Positions 43,734 to 51,212 of a stretch of DNA of 51,212 nucleotides are shown in pieces. The stretch is taken from assembly GCA_022826205.1 (NCBI GenBank), contig JAJDVJ010000001.1:1-51212 (forward strand), read 5' to 3'. The position numbers were made by a program, and so were the translations under genes. This DNA comes from Silicimonas sp. (GTDB lineage: Bacteria; Pseudomonadota; Alphaproteobacteria; Rhodobacterales; Rhodobacteraceae). Numbering within the stretch: position 1 is the stretch's first letter; each line of letters starts with the position of its first letter. Under the pieces are notes generated by a model. That model saw only the letters and a list, made by a program, of their open reading frames with translations, searched no databases and had not been told where the DNA came from.

Positions 43734-44915
43734 ATGATCGAGCGCGAGATTGCACCCCGTTTGGTCGGCTTGTTCGAGCAGTACCCGTTCGTCACGGTGA
43801 CCGGTCCGCGCCACTCCGGGAAGACCACGCTCTGCCGTGCAGCATTCCCGCAACTCGACTATGTCAATCTGGAAGCGCCCGATCAGCGGGAATTCGCGGA
43901 ATCGGATCCAAGGGGGTTCCTCGCCCGTCTTGGCGAAGGAGTTATCCTGGATGAAATCCAGCGTGTCCCAGATCTCCTGTCCTACCTGCAGGTCCAGGCG
44001 GACGAGGCGGGGCGGAAAAGCTTCTTCGTCCTGACCGCGAGCGAGCAGTTTCCGCTTTCCGAAGCCATGAGCCAGACGCTTTCCGGGCGGACGGCCCTGC
44101 TTCGCCTGCTGCCGTTCTCGCTGGCCGAACTGAGACAGACCAGCGCGAGTGACAGCGTCGACGACATTCTTTATTCCGGCTTCTATCCCCGGATTCACGA
44201 CCAGAAAACTGAACCCCGGCAGACGCTTGGCGACCATTTCGAGACCTATGTCGAGCGCGACGTGCGCAGGATCGGCGAGATTCGCAATCTCGCGAACTTC
44301 CGCCGGTTTGTCCGCCTGTGTGCCGGGCGCGTTGGTCAATTGGCCAACCTGTCGTCCCTTGGTGCGGATGCCGGAGTGTCCCACACAACAGCAAGCCATT
44401 GGCTAAAGGTCCTGGAGACGAGCTATGTCGTGTTCCGGCTGCCGCCGTTTCCTGCCAACATCCGTAAGCGACTGGTCAAGACGCCGAAACTCTACTTCTA
44501 CGATGTCGGGTTGGCGAGCCACCTCATCGGCATCGAACACGCCGGGCAGATCAGCACACACCCGCTGCGCGGGCCGCTGTTCGAGAATGCCGTCGTGGTG
44601 GAGGTGCTCAAGCATCGCCTCAATAGAGGTCGCCGACTCAACCTGTCGTTCTTTCGGGACAGCAGCGGATTGGAATGTGACCTGCTGTTTGAGACCGGAA
44701 GCGGCATGGGAGCCATCGAGGCAAAGTCCGGCGCGACGGTCGCATCCGACTGGTTTGATTCACTCATCCGGGCAGCGAAGGCACTGCCCGACATCACCAC
44801 CAAAGCCGTTGTCTATGGAAGTGCGGTACGACAATCCCGGTGGGATGGAGAGGTGGTTCCCCTGAATGACGTGAGCGAAATGCTTGAGCGAATGGAAGGT
44901 CGAAAGGATGCCTGA
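43734..44915 (+). CDS. AAA ATPase with DUF4143 domain
   Basis: 393 aa. Walker A GPRHSGKTTLCR, Walker B GVILDEIQRVP, sensor region FFVLTASEQFPLSEAMSQTL, arginine-containing GRTALLRLLPFSLAEL, then the DUF4143 half with a helix-turn-helix-like stretch (LSSLGADAGVSHTTASHWLK) and FFRDSSGLECDLLF, a degraded restriction-endonuclease-like fold. These proteins are widespread in accessory DNA. Their function is not settled. Start at ATG of MIEREIAP. Found in the tRNA-linked island region. Confidence 0.85.
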   Translation: MIEREIAPRLVGLFEQYPFVTVTGPRHSGKTTLCRAAFPQLDYVNLEAPDQREFAESDPRGFLARLGEGVILDEIQRVPDLLSYLQVQADEAGRKSFFVLTASEQFPLSEAMSQTLSGRTALLRLLPFSLAELRQTSASDSVDDILYSGFYPRIHDQKTEPRQTLGDHFETYVERDVRRIGEIRNLANFRRFVRLCAGRVGQLANLSSLGADAGVSHTTASHWLKVLETSYVVFRLPPFPANIRKRLVKTPKLYFYDVGLASHLIGIEHAGQISTHPLRGPLFENAVVVEVLKHRLNRGRRLNLSFFRDSSGLECDLLFETGSGMGAIEAKSGATVASDWFDSLIRAAKALPDITTKAVVYGSAVRQSRWDGEVVPLNDVSEMLERMEGRKDA

Positions 44916-45013
44916 GGGGCGCAATTTGCATAACAACGCTTGAAGGGAGGACGGTCCGCCGCCTTGAATTGGACCGGCCTAGGGGAGTAACCGCCGGAAG
45001 ACGTGCCGACGCT

Positions 45014-45622
45014 TTACTCGGACGTGTCACCATTCGCGGCAACATTTTCGGGCCAGAGCGCGCCCAGCGGGAAGCTGATGGCGTCGAATGGCGGCAGCGA
45101 TACCTGCGCATCATCCGCGAGCGTAGCCAGGAGCACCCAGCGGCCGTCGTTGAGCTCGAACGCTTCCAGCGTCTTCGCGTCCGGATCCACGAACCAGAGA
45201 TGCGAGACGCTCTCGCGGGCGTAGATCGCCCGTTTCTCGTTCTGGTCGATCCGGCGGGTCGAGGGCGAGAGCACTTCGCAGGCCCAGTCGGGCGGGATGG
45301 TGCAGTACGCGGAATCGGGGAATTCGGGCATCGTCTCGCGCCGCCATCCGGCGAGGTCCGGCACCACGATGTCATCACCCAGATGCAGCTCGGGTTCGTC
45401 CAAGATCCACCATCCGCCAGGACCGCCATCGCCGTAATCGAAAGCGGGATTGATTTTTGCGCCGATGCCAGAACTCGCCCTAGCGTGCCGCATGGCAGGC
45501 CTCGGCTGGACATGAAGCGTGCCCGCGAGCACTTCGGCGACCATATGGGGCGGCGCGTCGAGCACGTCCTGGTAGGTCGCCTTGCGATGCGACGTGTCTT
45601 TCGGTTTCGCCTGGACGTTCAT
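45014..45622 (-). CDS. Uma2-family (DUF820) endonuclease-like protein
   Basis: 202 aa. VPDLAGWRRET, PDWACEVLSPSTRRID and EKRAIYARESVSHLWFVDPD are the PD-(D/E)xK motifs of the Uma2 family. Nuclease activity is inferred from the fold. Start at ATG of MNVQAKPKDT, nine bases after GGGGAG, since further upstream residues are not protein-like. Lies between the ATPase and integrase, transcribed leftward. Confidence 0.85.
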   Translation of the reverse strand: MNVQAKPKDTSHRKATYQDVLDAPPHMVAEVLAGTLHVQPRPAMRHARASSGIGAKINPAFDYGDGGPGGWWILDEPELHLGDDIVVPDLAGWRRETMPEFPDSAYCTIPPDWACEVLSPSTRRIDQNEKRAIYARESVSHLWFVDPDAKTLEAFELNDGRWVLLATLADDAQVSLPPFDAISFPLGALWPENVAANGDTSE

Positions 45623-46165
45623 GCCATGCGTCTCCCCTTCCATGTGCAGCATAGACACGTGCCGGACTTTGGCAATTGCAATCCCGCAATTCACAATCCC
45701 GTCGCCCCTCGCGCAAGGGTGCCTTCGGGATTTCTTTCGCGTTCGACAACGTTCTTGATCGCCGGCCGCAGCTAGGGGCACTATGGACCTCGCCGGCACA
45801 GGCAAGCGGGCCACTGGCGGTCCGGATCAGGGATTGGGCGCAGTCGGCGTGGATACGCCAATGGCGTCCCCTGTTGGATGTGGACCGCGCTTTTCGTGAG
45901 ACTCGACCGTAGAAGGCCACGTGGCGGGGGTTTCTGCTTAAGGCAAAAAAAACAGATTCAGGGTCTCATCCACATTCAGAACAAGTTTCAGGAATCAATG
46001 GCATGTCATGCAAGATCACGACATGCCACCTTCATGATTTAGTGTTCTTTTATAGCCAGTTATGTTGCTGTCGCCAAGGCATCGGCTGATGTGGTGTACC
46101 TCCGTTTGCATGCAATTTGTTCGCCATCATGATATTCAGATTTCCAGTCCCTAGGAGAGTCCGCC
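45623..46165. other. Intergenic region before the integrase
   Basis: About 540 bases with no recognised gene. From 45940 on the base composition is markedly AT-rich (including a run of eight A near 45950), unlike the core genome, consistent with acquired DNA. It should contain the integrase promoter. Confidence 0.45.
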
Positions 46166-47380
46166 ATGCCTTCCAATCGCATTCCCCGCCTAACAAAGCG
46201 TACCGTCGATGCCATCAAGGCGAGCGGTGCCGACACTGTCTACTGGGACGGCAAACTGACCGGCTTCGGACTTCGGGTGCGCAAGTCTGGGCGTAAGTAC
46301 TACGTCGTGCAAACTCGGGTCGACGGAAAGTTGCGTTGGTTCACAATTGGGCCGCACGGTCCGATCACTCCCGACGAGGCCCGGGCGAAGGCACTGGAGA
46401 TACTTGCCGACGCGAAAAAGGGCGTGGATGCACGCAACTCCGAGGCGCGAAACGATGCCAAGTGGAGAGTGGCGGAATTGTGCAGGCGGTTTCTCGACGA
46501 GTACCTGCCGGCCCATTGCAAGCCGAGGACGCAGGCGGAATACCGACGATTGGTAATGCTGTTCGTCGCTCCAACGATCGGGGAAATGAGAATTTCGGAT
46601 GTGCAGCGAAAGGATGTCGCTGCGCTGCATCACGATCTTCGCGCCCATCCGTACCAAGCCAACCGGACACTCAGCGTGCTCTCGAAGATGTTCTCTCTCG
46701 CTGAAGTCTGGGGTTTGCGACCGGACGGCTCCAACCCGTGTCGGCACGTCAGCCGTTACAAGGAGCGAATGCGAGAGCGCTTTCTTTCTGATGAGGAGAC
46801 CGCGCGGCTAGGTGTGGTGCTGCGAGAATTCGAGGACGACATGCCATCGGCGGTTGCTGCGTTTCGGCTGTTGTTGCTCACCGGCTGCCGAATGTCGGAG
46901 ATCCGCGACCTCAGATGGGAGTGTGTTAAGACGGACTGCATTGAACTGCGCGACACCAAGACCGGCGGGCGGGCCGTGCCCTTGGGTCCCGAGGCCCGGG
47001 CGGTGCTTGATGCCATCCCGCGTGAGGAGGGCAATCCATGGGTCATCACGGGGCGTCGGCGTGGCACCCATCTCGCCGACCTGCAGCGCCCATGGCAGCG
47101 CATACGCAAGCGAGCCGGATTGGATGACGTTCGCATCCACGATCTGAGGCACAGCTTCGCATCGCGGGCACTCGCGCTCGGTGAGAGTCTGACCATGATC
47201 GGAAAGCTGCTTGGCCACACTCAAGTGCAGACGACAGCACGCTACGCCCACCTCGCGCGGGACTCGATCCAAAGTGCGGCGTCAAGAATTACGTGCAGCA
47301 TCGGCGGCGACCTTCTGGACGATGGCCATGGCAGGCCAGGCAATGACACTGATGGCCTCCGACGAACGATGGCCAAGTAG
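46166..47380 (+). CDS. int: P4-type tyrosine integrase
   Basis: 404 aa. N-terminal DUF4102 arm-binding domain (LTKRTVDAIKASGADTVYWD, GFGLRVRKSGRKYYVVQTRV), SAM-like core-binding domain, and the catalytic domain with R242 (TGCRMSEIRDLRW), H325-x-x-R328 (HDLRHSFASRAL), H351 (LLGHTQ) and nucleophile Y360 (ARYAHL). All catalytic residues are present, so it may be active. Likely responsible for the tRNA-Arg attachment repeat 3 kb upstream. Neighbouring DUF4143 and Uma2 genes would be cargo. Confidence 0.92.
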   Translation: MPSNRIPRLTKRTVDAIKASGADTVYWDGKLTGFGLRVRKSGRKYYVVQTRVDGKLRWFTIGPHGPITPDEARAKALEILADAKKGVDARNSEARNDAKWRVAELCRRFLDEYLPAHCKPRTQAEYRRLVMLFVAPTIGEMRISDVQRKDVAALHHDLRAHPYQANRTLSVLSKMFSLAEVWGLRPDGSNPCRHVSRYKERMRERFLSDEETARLGVVLREFEDDMPSAVAAFRLLLLTGCRMSEIRDLRWECVKTDCIELRDTKTGGRAVPLGPEARAVLDAIPREEGNPWVITGRRRGTHLADLQRPWQRIRKRAGLDDVRIHDLRHSFASRALALGESLTMIGKLLGHTQVQTTARYAHLARDSIQSAASRITCSIGGDLLDDGHGRPGNDTDGLRRTMAK

Positions 47381-47735
47381 CGTAGGTCCAAGTCGGCCGA
47401 TCCGGACTATGATGACTGCGACGTGCCGGCTGGCGACTCACATGTCGTTGGATCGGTTCAGTGGACCTTGAGACAGGTGCAAAGAGAGATCGGCGGTGCG
47501 CATTCTTGCGACGAACCGCGTTCGAAGTGACGACGGTCCCCACGTCGTGGAGATCAGGGATTATTCCCGGCATTCGTCATCCTTGTCGATGACTGTCTGG
47601 AGTCCGCATGAGTTGCCTTTCGCAAATGGAAGGGCGGACAGGGGCGGCTCCACTTCGGGAGGAGCGTGCCATGACCAGGCCATGTATCGAGCTGATCCCT
47701 GTGTGTTCCAATGTCCGAAAATTTGAACGGCGAAC
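47381..47735. other. Intergenic region between integrase and porin, no gene seen
   Basis: Open frames on both strands are short and without family features. No third attachment-site copy is visible here. Confidence 0.4.
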
Positions 47736-47764
47736 TGGCAAACCATCGGCAAACTAATGGCAAA
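47736..47764 (+). promoter_or_regulatory. Three GGCAAAC repeats phased at 11 bp upstream of the porin
   Basis: GGCAAAC at 47736, 47747 and 47758, with 4-base mostly A/T spacers (CATC, TAAT, then AAAT). A 7-bp half-site plus 4-bp AT-rich linker, repeated every 11 bp, is the architecture of PhoB/OmpR-family binding sites. It lies about 155 bases before the porin ATG, a normal activator distance. A near-match GGCGAAC precedes at 47728, out of phase. Confidence 0.55.
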
Positions 47765-47919
47765 CAAATTGCGTCGAAACCAAGGCGTCTCGGATCGCGA
47801 TGCGTCGTGACGGCGTCCATGTACGGTGAAGAAAATAAACACAAATGCGAATTTTCTGCTCACAGATGCGCATGCCGTTGCGATGGCTTCTGACACTGGT
47901 TCAGAATGAGGAAAAGACA

Positions 47920-48840
47920 ATGAAGAAAGCACTTCTTGCCTCGACGGCGCTCGTCGCGATGTCGGGCGCGGCGTTCGCGGACGACAACATGAACATCTCG
48001 CTGTCGGGCTTCGCCGAAATGGGAATCGCCGACGGCGGCAGTGGCGACGCCATGTTTCATCAGGACGTCGACGTCCGGTTTAAGATGTCGTCCACAACCG
48101 ACGCCGGCCTGACCTTTGGCACGGAAGCCGATCTGGACGATGCGGCTAAACTGGCCGATAAAGCGGGGACCAACCATGGTCTTTCGATCTTCGTCAACGG
48201 TCCCTTCGGAAATTTCAATCTGGGTGATACTGACGGAGCCTTTGATTGGGCGCTGGACGAGGTCGGCGGCGCCGGCGCAATCGCCGACAACCATACGGGT
48301 CATGCCGGCTTCAACGGCAATGCCGGTCTTGACGGCGGTCGCGGCGAAAACGACGGCCAGATCCTGCGCTATGACAACTCGTTCGGCGCTCTTTCGGTGG
48401 CGCTCTCGTACGAGCAGGAAGACGGTCACGCCAGCGGCGACATCATCGGCGTCGGCGTCAAAGGCGGATTTGGCGACGTGAATCTTGGCGTTGGCTTCCA
48501 GGCGCACGACGACGAAGATATTGCAGGCGCAAGCGTTTCGGCTTCCTTTGGCGACATCAAGGGCGTTGCGAACTTTTCGCGGCTAACTTCGGAAATGTCC
48601 GAATTCGAATCGCATATGGCTGTCGGCGCGACCTACGCTACGGGAGCCACGACCGTCAATGTCAACTTCGGTCAACACAACGCCAGAGTGGCTGGCACGA
48701 ACGACAAGAGCGGTCTCGGCATAGCCGCGACCTACGACCTTGGCGGCGGCGCCTCGATGCAGTTTGGCTACGGCAATTCCCAGAACGCCGACGGCACCGA
48801 GACAGACACTTGGTCTCTCGGCCTGGCGATGTCGTTCTGA
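47920..48840 (+). CDS. Gram-negative porin
   Basis: 306 aa. Signal peptide MKKALLASTALVAMSGAAFA cut before DDNM. The rest alternates hydrophobic and polar residues with frequent Gly/Asp turns (LSLSGFAEMGIADGG type), and the final residue is Phe (GLAMSF), the outer-membrane assembly signal. It is a general-diffusion-type beta-barrel in the outer membrane. GAGGAAAAG precedes the ATG. Followed by a very strong terminator. Confidence 0.88.
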   Translation: MKKALLASTALVAMSGAAFADDNMNISLSGFAEMGIADGGSGDAMFHQDVDVRFKMSSTTDAGLTFGTEADLDDAAKLADKAGTNHGLSIFVNGPFGNFNLGDTDGAFDWALDEVGGAGAIADNHTGHAGFNGNAGLDGGRGENDGQILRYDNSFGALSVALSYEQEDGHASGDIIGVGVKGGFGDVNLGVGFQAHDDEDIAGASVSASFGDIKGVANFSRLTSEMSEFESHMAVGATYATGATTVNVNFGQHNARVAGTNDKSGLGIAATYDLGGGASMQFGYGNSQNADGTETDTWSLGLAMSF

Positions 48841-48862
48841 TCGGCAGACGAATCCTCTCAGG

Positions 48863-48902
48863 TTCAAGAGCGCCGGAAGCGTAAGCTTCCGGCGCTCTTG
48901 AA
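48863..48902. terminator. Bidirectional terminator with 18-bp perfect arms and GTAA loop
   Basis: TTCAAGAGCGCCGGAAGC, GTAA, GCTTCCGGCGCTCTTGAA. The GTAA loop is of the stable GNRA type. It starts 22 bases after the porin stop and abuts the stop codon of the convergent gene, so it can serve both. Confidence 0.85.
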
Positions 48903-49490
48903 TTAACTCCTAAGAAGGAAATACCGCGTTTGTCGTGAAAGTTGGGGGCCAACGTCCGTTGGCTGGATCAACGTTCGAACTGTATCTCTCTCCGCAGGCT
49001 TCAGTTCCTCAAGTCGCTGTTCGATCTCGTCATCGACAAAGAGTTCATATAGACGTTCGTTCAGGATCTCATGATCAGGAGTGCGTGTCAGGCACGTCAC
49101 CAATTCGGTATCTGGAATCTCAAGTTCACTTTCGGGTATCGGTTCTTGACAAGGACCCGCGAGAAAGCCGACGCAAATGGCGGCGCGGGTGAAGCATCCG
49201 GCGGCAGCCAACTGTTCGCCAGTCTGGAATAAGTCGGAGGTCTTGCCCTGTTCCCGTGCCAAATGGCACCTGTCGCGGAATTCTTCTTGAGTCTTTCCTG
49301 ACAGTCTCTCTCTGCACTCGTTCACCCCGCTATAAGGATTGATGGCAGGACTTTCCGACTGCTCGCTCATGATCGCTTTGAGTGCCGATTTGGCGCGGTC
49401 GGACGCTGCCTCCCTGCTTGCAACGCAGATCTCGATGGCCTTCAGGAGCGGCTCAGCGACAACCAGATCTTCGTCCGGTCCCGCAGACAC
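48903..49490 (-). pseudogene. Truncated gene for a secreted protein of unknown function
   Basis: 195 residues from a GTG (VSAGPDEDLVVAEPLLKAIE), Glu-rich, with several Cys (NECRERL, RDRCHLA, CLTRTPD) that could form disulfides. Upstream in the same frame lies ILPLTFVAGPVSA, which looks like the second half of a signal peptide cut before GPDED. No start codon or n-region precedes it, because the transposase remnant begins there. The 5' end was probably removed by that insertion. Family not recognised. Confidence 0.55.
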
Positions 49491-49632
49491 GGGACCGGCA
49501 ACAAACGTCAGAGGCAGTATCCCGACTTCCGCAACTCGGGGGTGTTGAGGTCCTTAACCCATCGACATTCCTGAATCGGCCCCCCAAAGGTCGGCACTAC
49601 ACGACGCTCGCCGGGCCGCGGGCGCAATGCCG

Positions 49633-50640
49633 TCACGAAGAGATTCGCGGCGCGCTCTGGGCGGGCAGGGTCATGCCGAACTGGCGCAGCAGAAGCTCGT
49701 GCTCCTTCCTTGGCTTGGTGTAGCGCGACAGGACAAGGTGCCGGCCATCGGTGGTTGGCAGGTGCACGTCCACCATCTGGATCGTGCCGAGGGCCTCGAT
49801 GATGGCGCGCGGCGTCAGACCAACGGCGCGCCGGCGGGCGATGTTCTTCAGGGTCACCAGCAGGCAGTAGGCGATGAACGAGATGAAGATGTGCGCCTCG
49901 ATCCGTTCCTCGATCTGGTGGAAGACGGGACGGATCGCGAGGTCGTGCTTCAATTCCTTGAATGCCTGCTCGATTTCGACCAGCCGCATGTACAGGCGCC
50001 AGAGTTCGGCCGGGTCTTCCGCCACCATGTTGGATCGCAGCAGAAAGCGGCCTTCGCGCCGCCGGACCTGGCGCAGCCGTTCGCGGCGCAGGCTGAACGA
50101 GAACCCATGCGCGGAGAGCTCCTCCCCGGTCTTCGGCACGCGGATGTCGACCAGGCCCCAGGCCCGGCCCGCCTCCTTCCTGGCGGCACCGGCGCATCGC
50201 GCGTTCCTTGTGCAGCCGCCCCTCCGAGCGCACCAGCACGTACAGCTCTCCGTCCTCGACGAGAAGCTTGACGCCCACGCACTCGCGCATCCGCGCCAAG
50301 GTCTCCTCCGTTGGAATGCCGCGATCCAAAATCTAGATCCGGTCGGACCGGCCGTGCTGCCGCTCGAACTGCTCGAGGAAGCCGATCCCGGCTGTCGTTG
50401 AACGGCGGATCGTTCTCGAAACAGGTCGAGGTCAGGCCGTGGACTAGGACGTCGAACCGCGCGTCGAACAGCGTCGCCCGTCGCTCGCGCAGGAAGGAGA
50501 AGAACGCCTGCCTGTGCGCGCGCAGCTTGTCGAGGCAGCGGTTCAGCGTGTCCGCCGGGATATCGCCCGGTCGCACAGCCGATCAGGTCGCGCAGGGCGC
50601 TGTGCTCCAGCCAGTGGCGGTGGAGGCGCCGCTCGGTCCC
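49633..50640 (-). pseudogene. IS1634-family transposase, frameshifted and truncated
   Basis: Three frames carry successive parts. First, STVDPGTERRLHRHWLEHSA. Then DIPADTLNRCLDKL and FDVLVHGLTSTCFENDPPF. Then DRGIPTEETLARMREC with VKLLVEDGELYVLVRSEGRL, followed by RRREGRFLLRSNMVAEDPAE, AFKELKHDLAIRPVFHQIEE and VDVHLPTTDGRHLVLSRYTK. This is the order of an IS1634 DDE transposase. At least two frameshifts and internal gaps are present, so it is inactive. Missing parts include the N-terminus and the segment after DPPF. Confidence 0.82.
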
Positions 50641-50748
50641 GGGATCGACGGTTGAGCAGGTTCGTCGGGCGTTTTTTTGGGCTGTGCAAGTTCGTCGGGA
50701 GCGGCGCGTCTGACATGCCGAATGTGACTATTTGTCAAAATCCCCCCC

Positions 50749-50775
50749 AAAAAAAGAGCGGGCTTTCGCCCGCTC
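50749..50775 (-). terminator. Rho-independent terminator of the leftward porin
   Basis: On the minus strand GAGCGGGC and GCCCGCTC form an 8-bp stem with a GAAA loop, followed by seven T. It lies 26 bases after the porin stop. Confidence 0.9.
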
Positions 50776-50800
50776 CCTTGTGTTTCTGACCCACGTTGGA

Positions 50801-51212
50801 TCAGAAGCTCAACGTGACGCCCAGATCGAAGCTCGAATCGGACAGGCTGTCGCCATCAACGAAGCCGCCCTTTACCGCGGCACCTCCGCCCAGGTCGAAA
50901 GCGGCACCAACGCCAAAGTGGTCGCCGTCGCCTCGTCCCGATGCGAAAGCCGTGAAGGTGGCTGAACCGGAAACGAAGGACGCAGAAGCGCCGTACTCTT
51001 CGTCGTCGTCATTGGTGGCGAAAACAATCTTGACGCTTGCATCGCCGAGCGCAGCGTTAACGCCGGCAACTACGTTCTGGTCGTCGCCACGTCTTTCGAC
51101 GCCGATCCCGAATCCGACATCGCCGATGCTGTAGCTCATGGCTCCACTCAACGCCTGATCACCTGCCGGTCCAGGGTTGTCCGCCGACGCGTGCAGCGAG
51201 AGATCGCCCATG
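50801..51212 (-). CDS. Gram-negative porin, C-terminal part
   Basis: The last 136 residues of a porin, entering from the right edge: alternating beta-strand pattern (AMSYSIGDVGFGIGVE, ASFVSGSATFTAFASG, DSSFDLGVTLSF) and final Phe. It resembles the other porin's end (LGLAMSF versus LGVTLSF), so the two are probably paralogues. The start lies outside the window. Confidence 0.85.
   Translation of the reverse strand, partial: MGDLSLHASADNPGPAGDQALSGAMSYSIGDVGFGIGVERRGDDQNVVAGVNAALGDASVKIVFATNDDDEEYGASASFVSGSATFTAFASGRGDGDHFGVGAAFDLGGGAAVKGGFVDGDSLSDSSFDLGVTLSF

Overview
The window is GC-rich and looks like chromosome from an alphaproteobacterium, most likely a Rhodobacterales/Roseobacter-type marine bacterium. 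Evidence: tripartite TRAP transporters, a class I (archaeal-type) lysyl-tRNA synthetase, an NDUFS4-like complex I accessory subunit, the gene order nfu-tsaB-rimI, a MocR regulator beside mmsA, an Irr-like (ICE) palindrome and two small Gram-negative porins. This is inferred from gene content and was not tested by phylogeny.

Layout. 0-0.9 kb: end of a TRAP transporter operon. 1.2-10.36 kb: an accessory region with a Fic AMP-transferase, the stump of an OLD-family nuclease, a RecD-like SF1 helicase, an SDR, a chimeric pseudogene carrying an in-frame TAG, an autoregulated XRE-ImmA/PIN toxin-antitoxin-like pair, an orphan membrane protein and nested IS remnants. 10.37-17.6 kb: a minus-strand operon of a dienelactone hydrolase-NTF2 fusion and a peptide-type ABC importer, ending in an ATPase gene that reads without a stop into an SDR lacking its catalytic tyrosine. 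17.6-18.3 kb: IS3 debris. 18.3-25.4 kb: usp, TRAP dctM-dctP-dctQ, a MocR regulator and mmsA, with matching 22-bp-spaced direct repeats before dctQ and mmsA. 25.8-26.6 kb: a hypothetical gene and a decayed Phd-like antitoxin/toxin pair. 26.97-31.7 kb: a BMP-type (nucleoside-like) ABC importer.

31.8-43 kb is mostly housekeeping: rimI, tsaB (apparently with no ATG/GTG/TTG start at the right place), nfu with an upstream Irr-like palindrome, usp, an ornithine-cyclodeaminase homologue, ilvE, nadD, a TerB-like gene, class I lysS, a DUF4864 gene, uvrB and an NDUFS4 homologue. 43.16-47.4 kb: tRNA-Arg(TCT) whose 3' 45 bp are duplicated 141 bp downstream (attachment-site scar), followed by a DUF4143 ATPase, a Uma2 family gene and a P4-type tyrosine integrase, which reads as the remains of a genomic island. 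47.4-51.2 kb: two inward-facing porin genes, one with an 11-bp-phased operator-like repeat, separated by a truncated secreted-protein gene and a degenerate IS1634-family transposase.

Three themes recur: substrate-binding-protein-dependent uptake (two TRAP and two ABC systems), broken or decaying defence and toxin-antitoxin modules, and IS or att scars that explain the truncated and fused genes.
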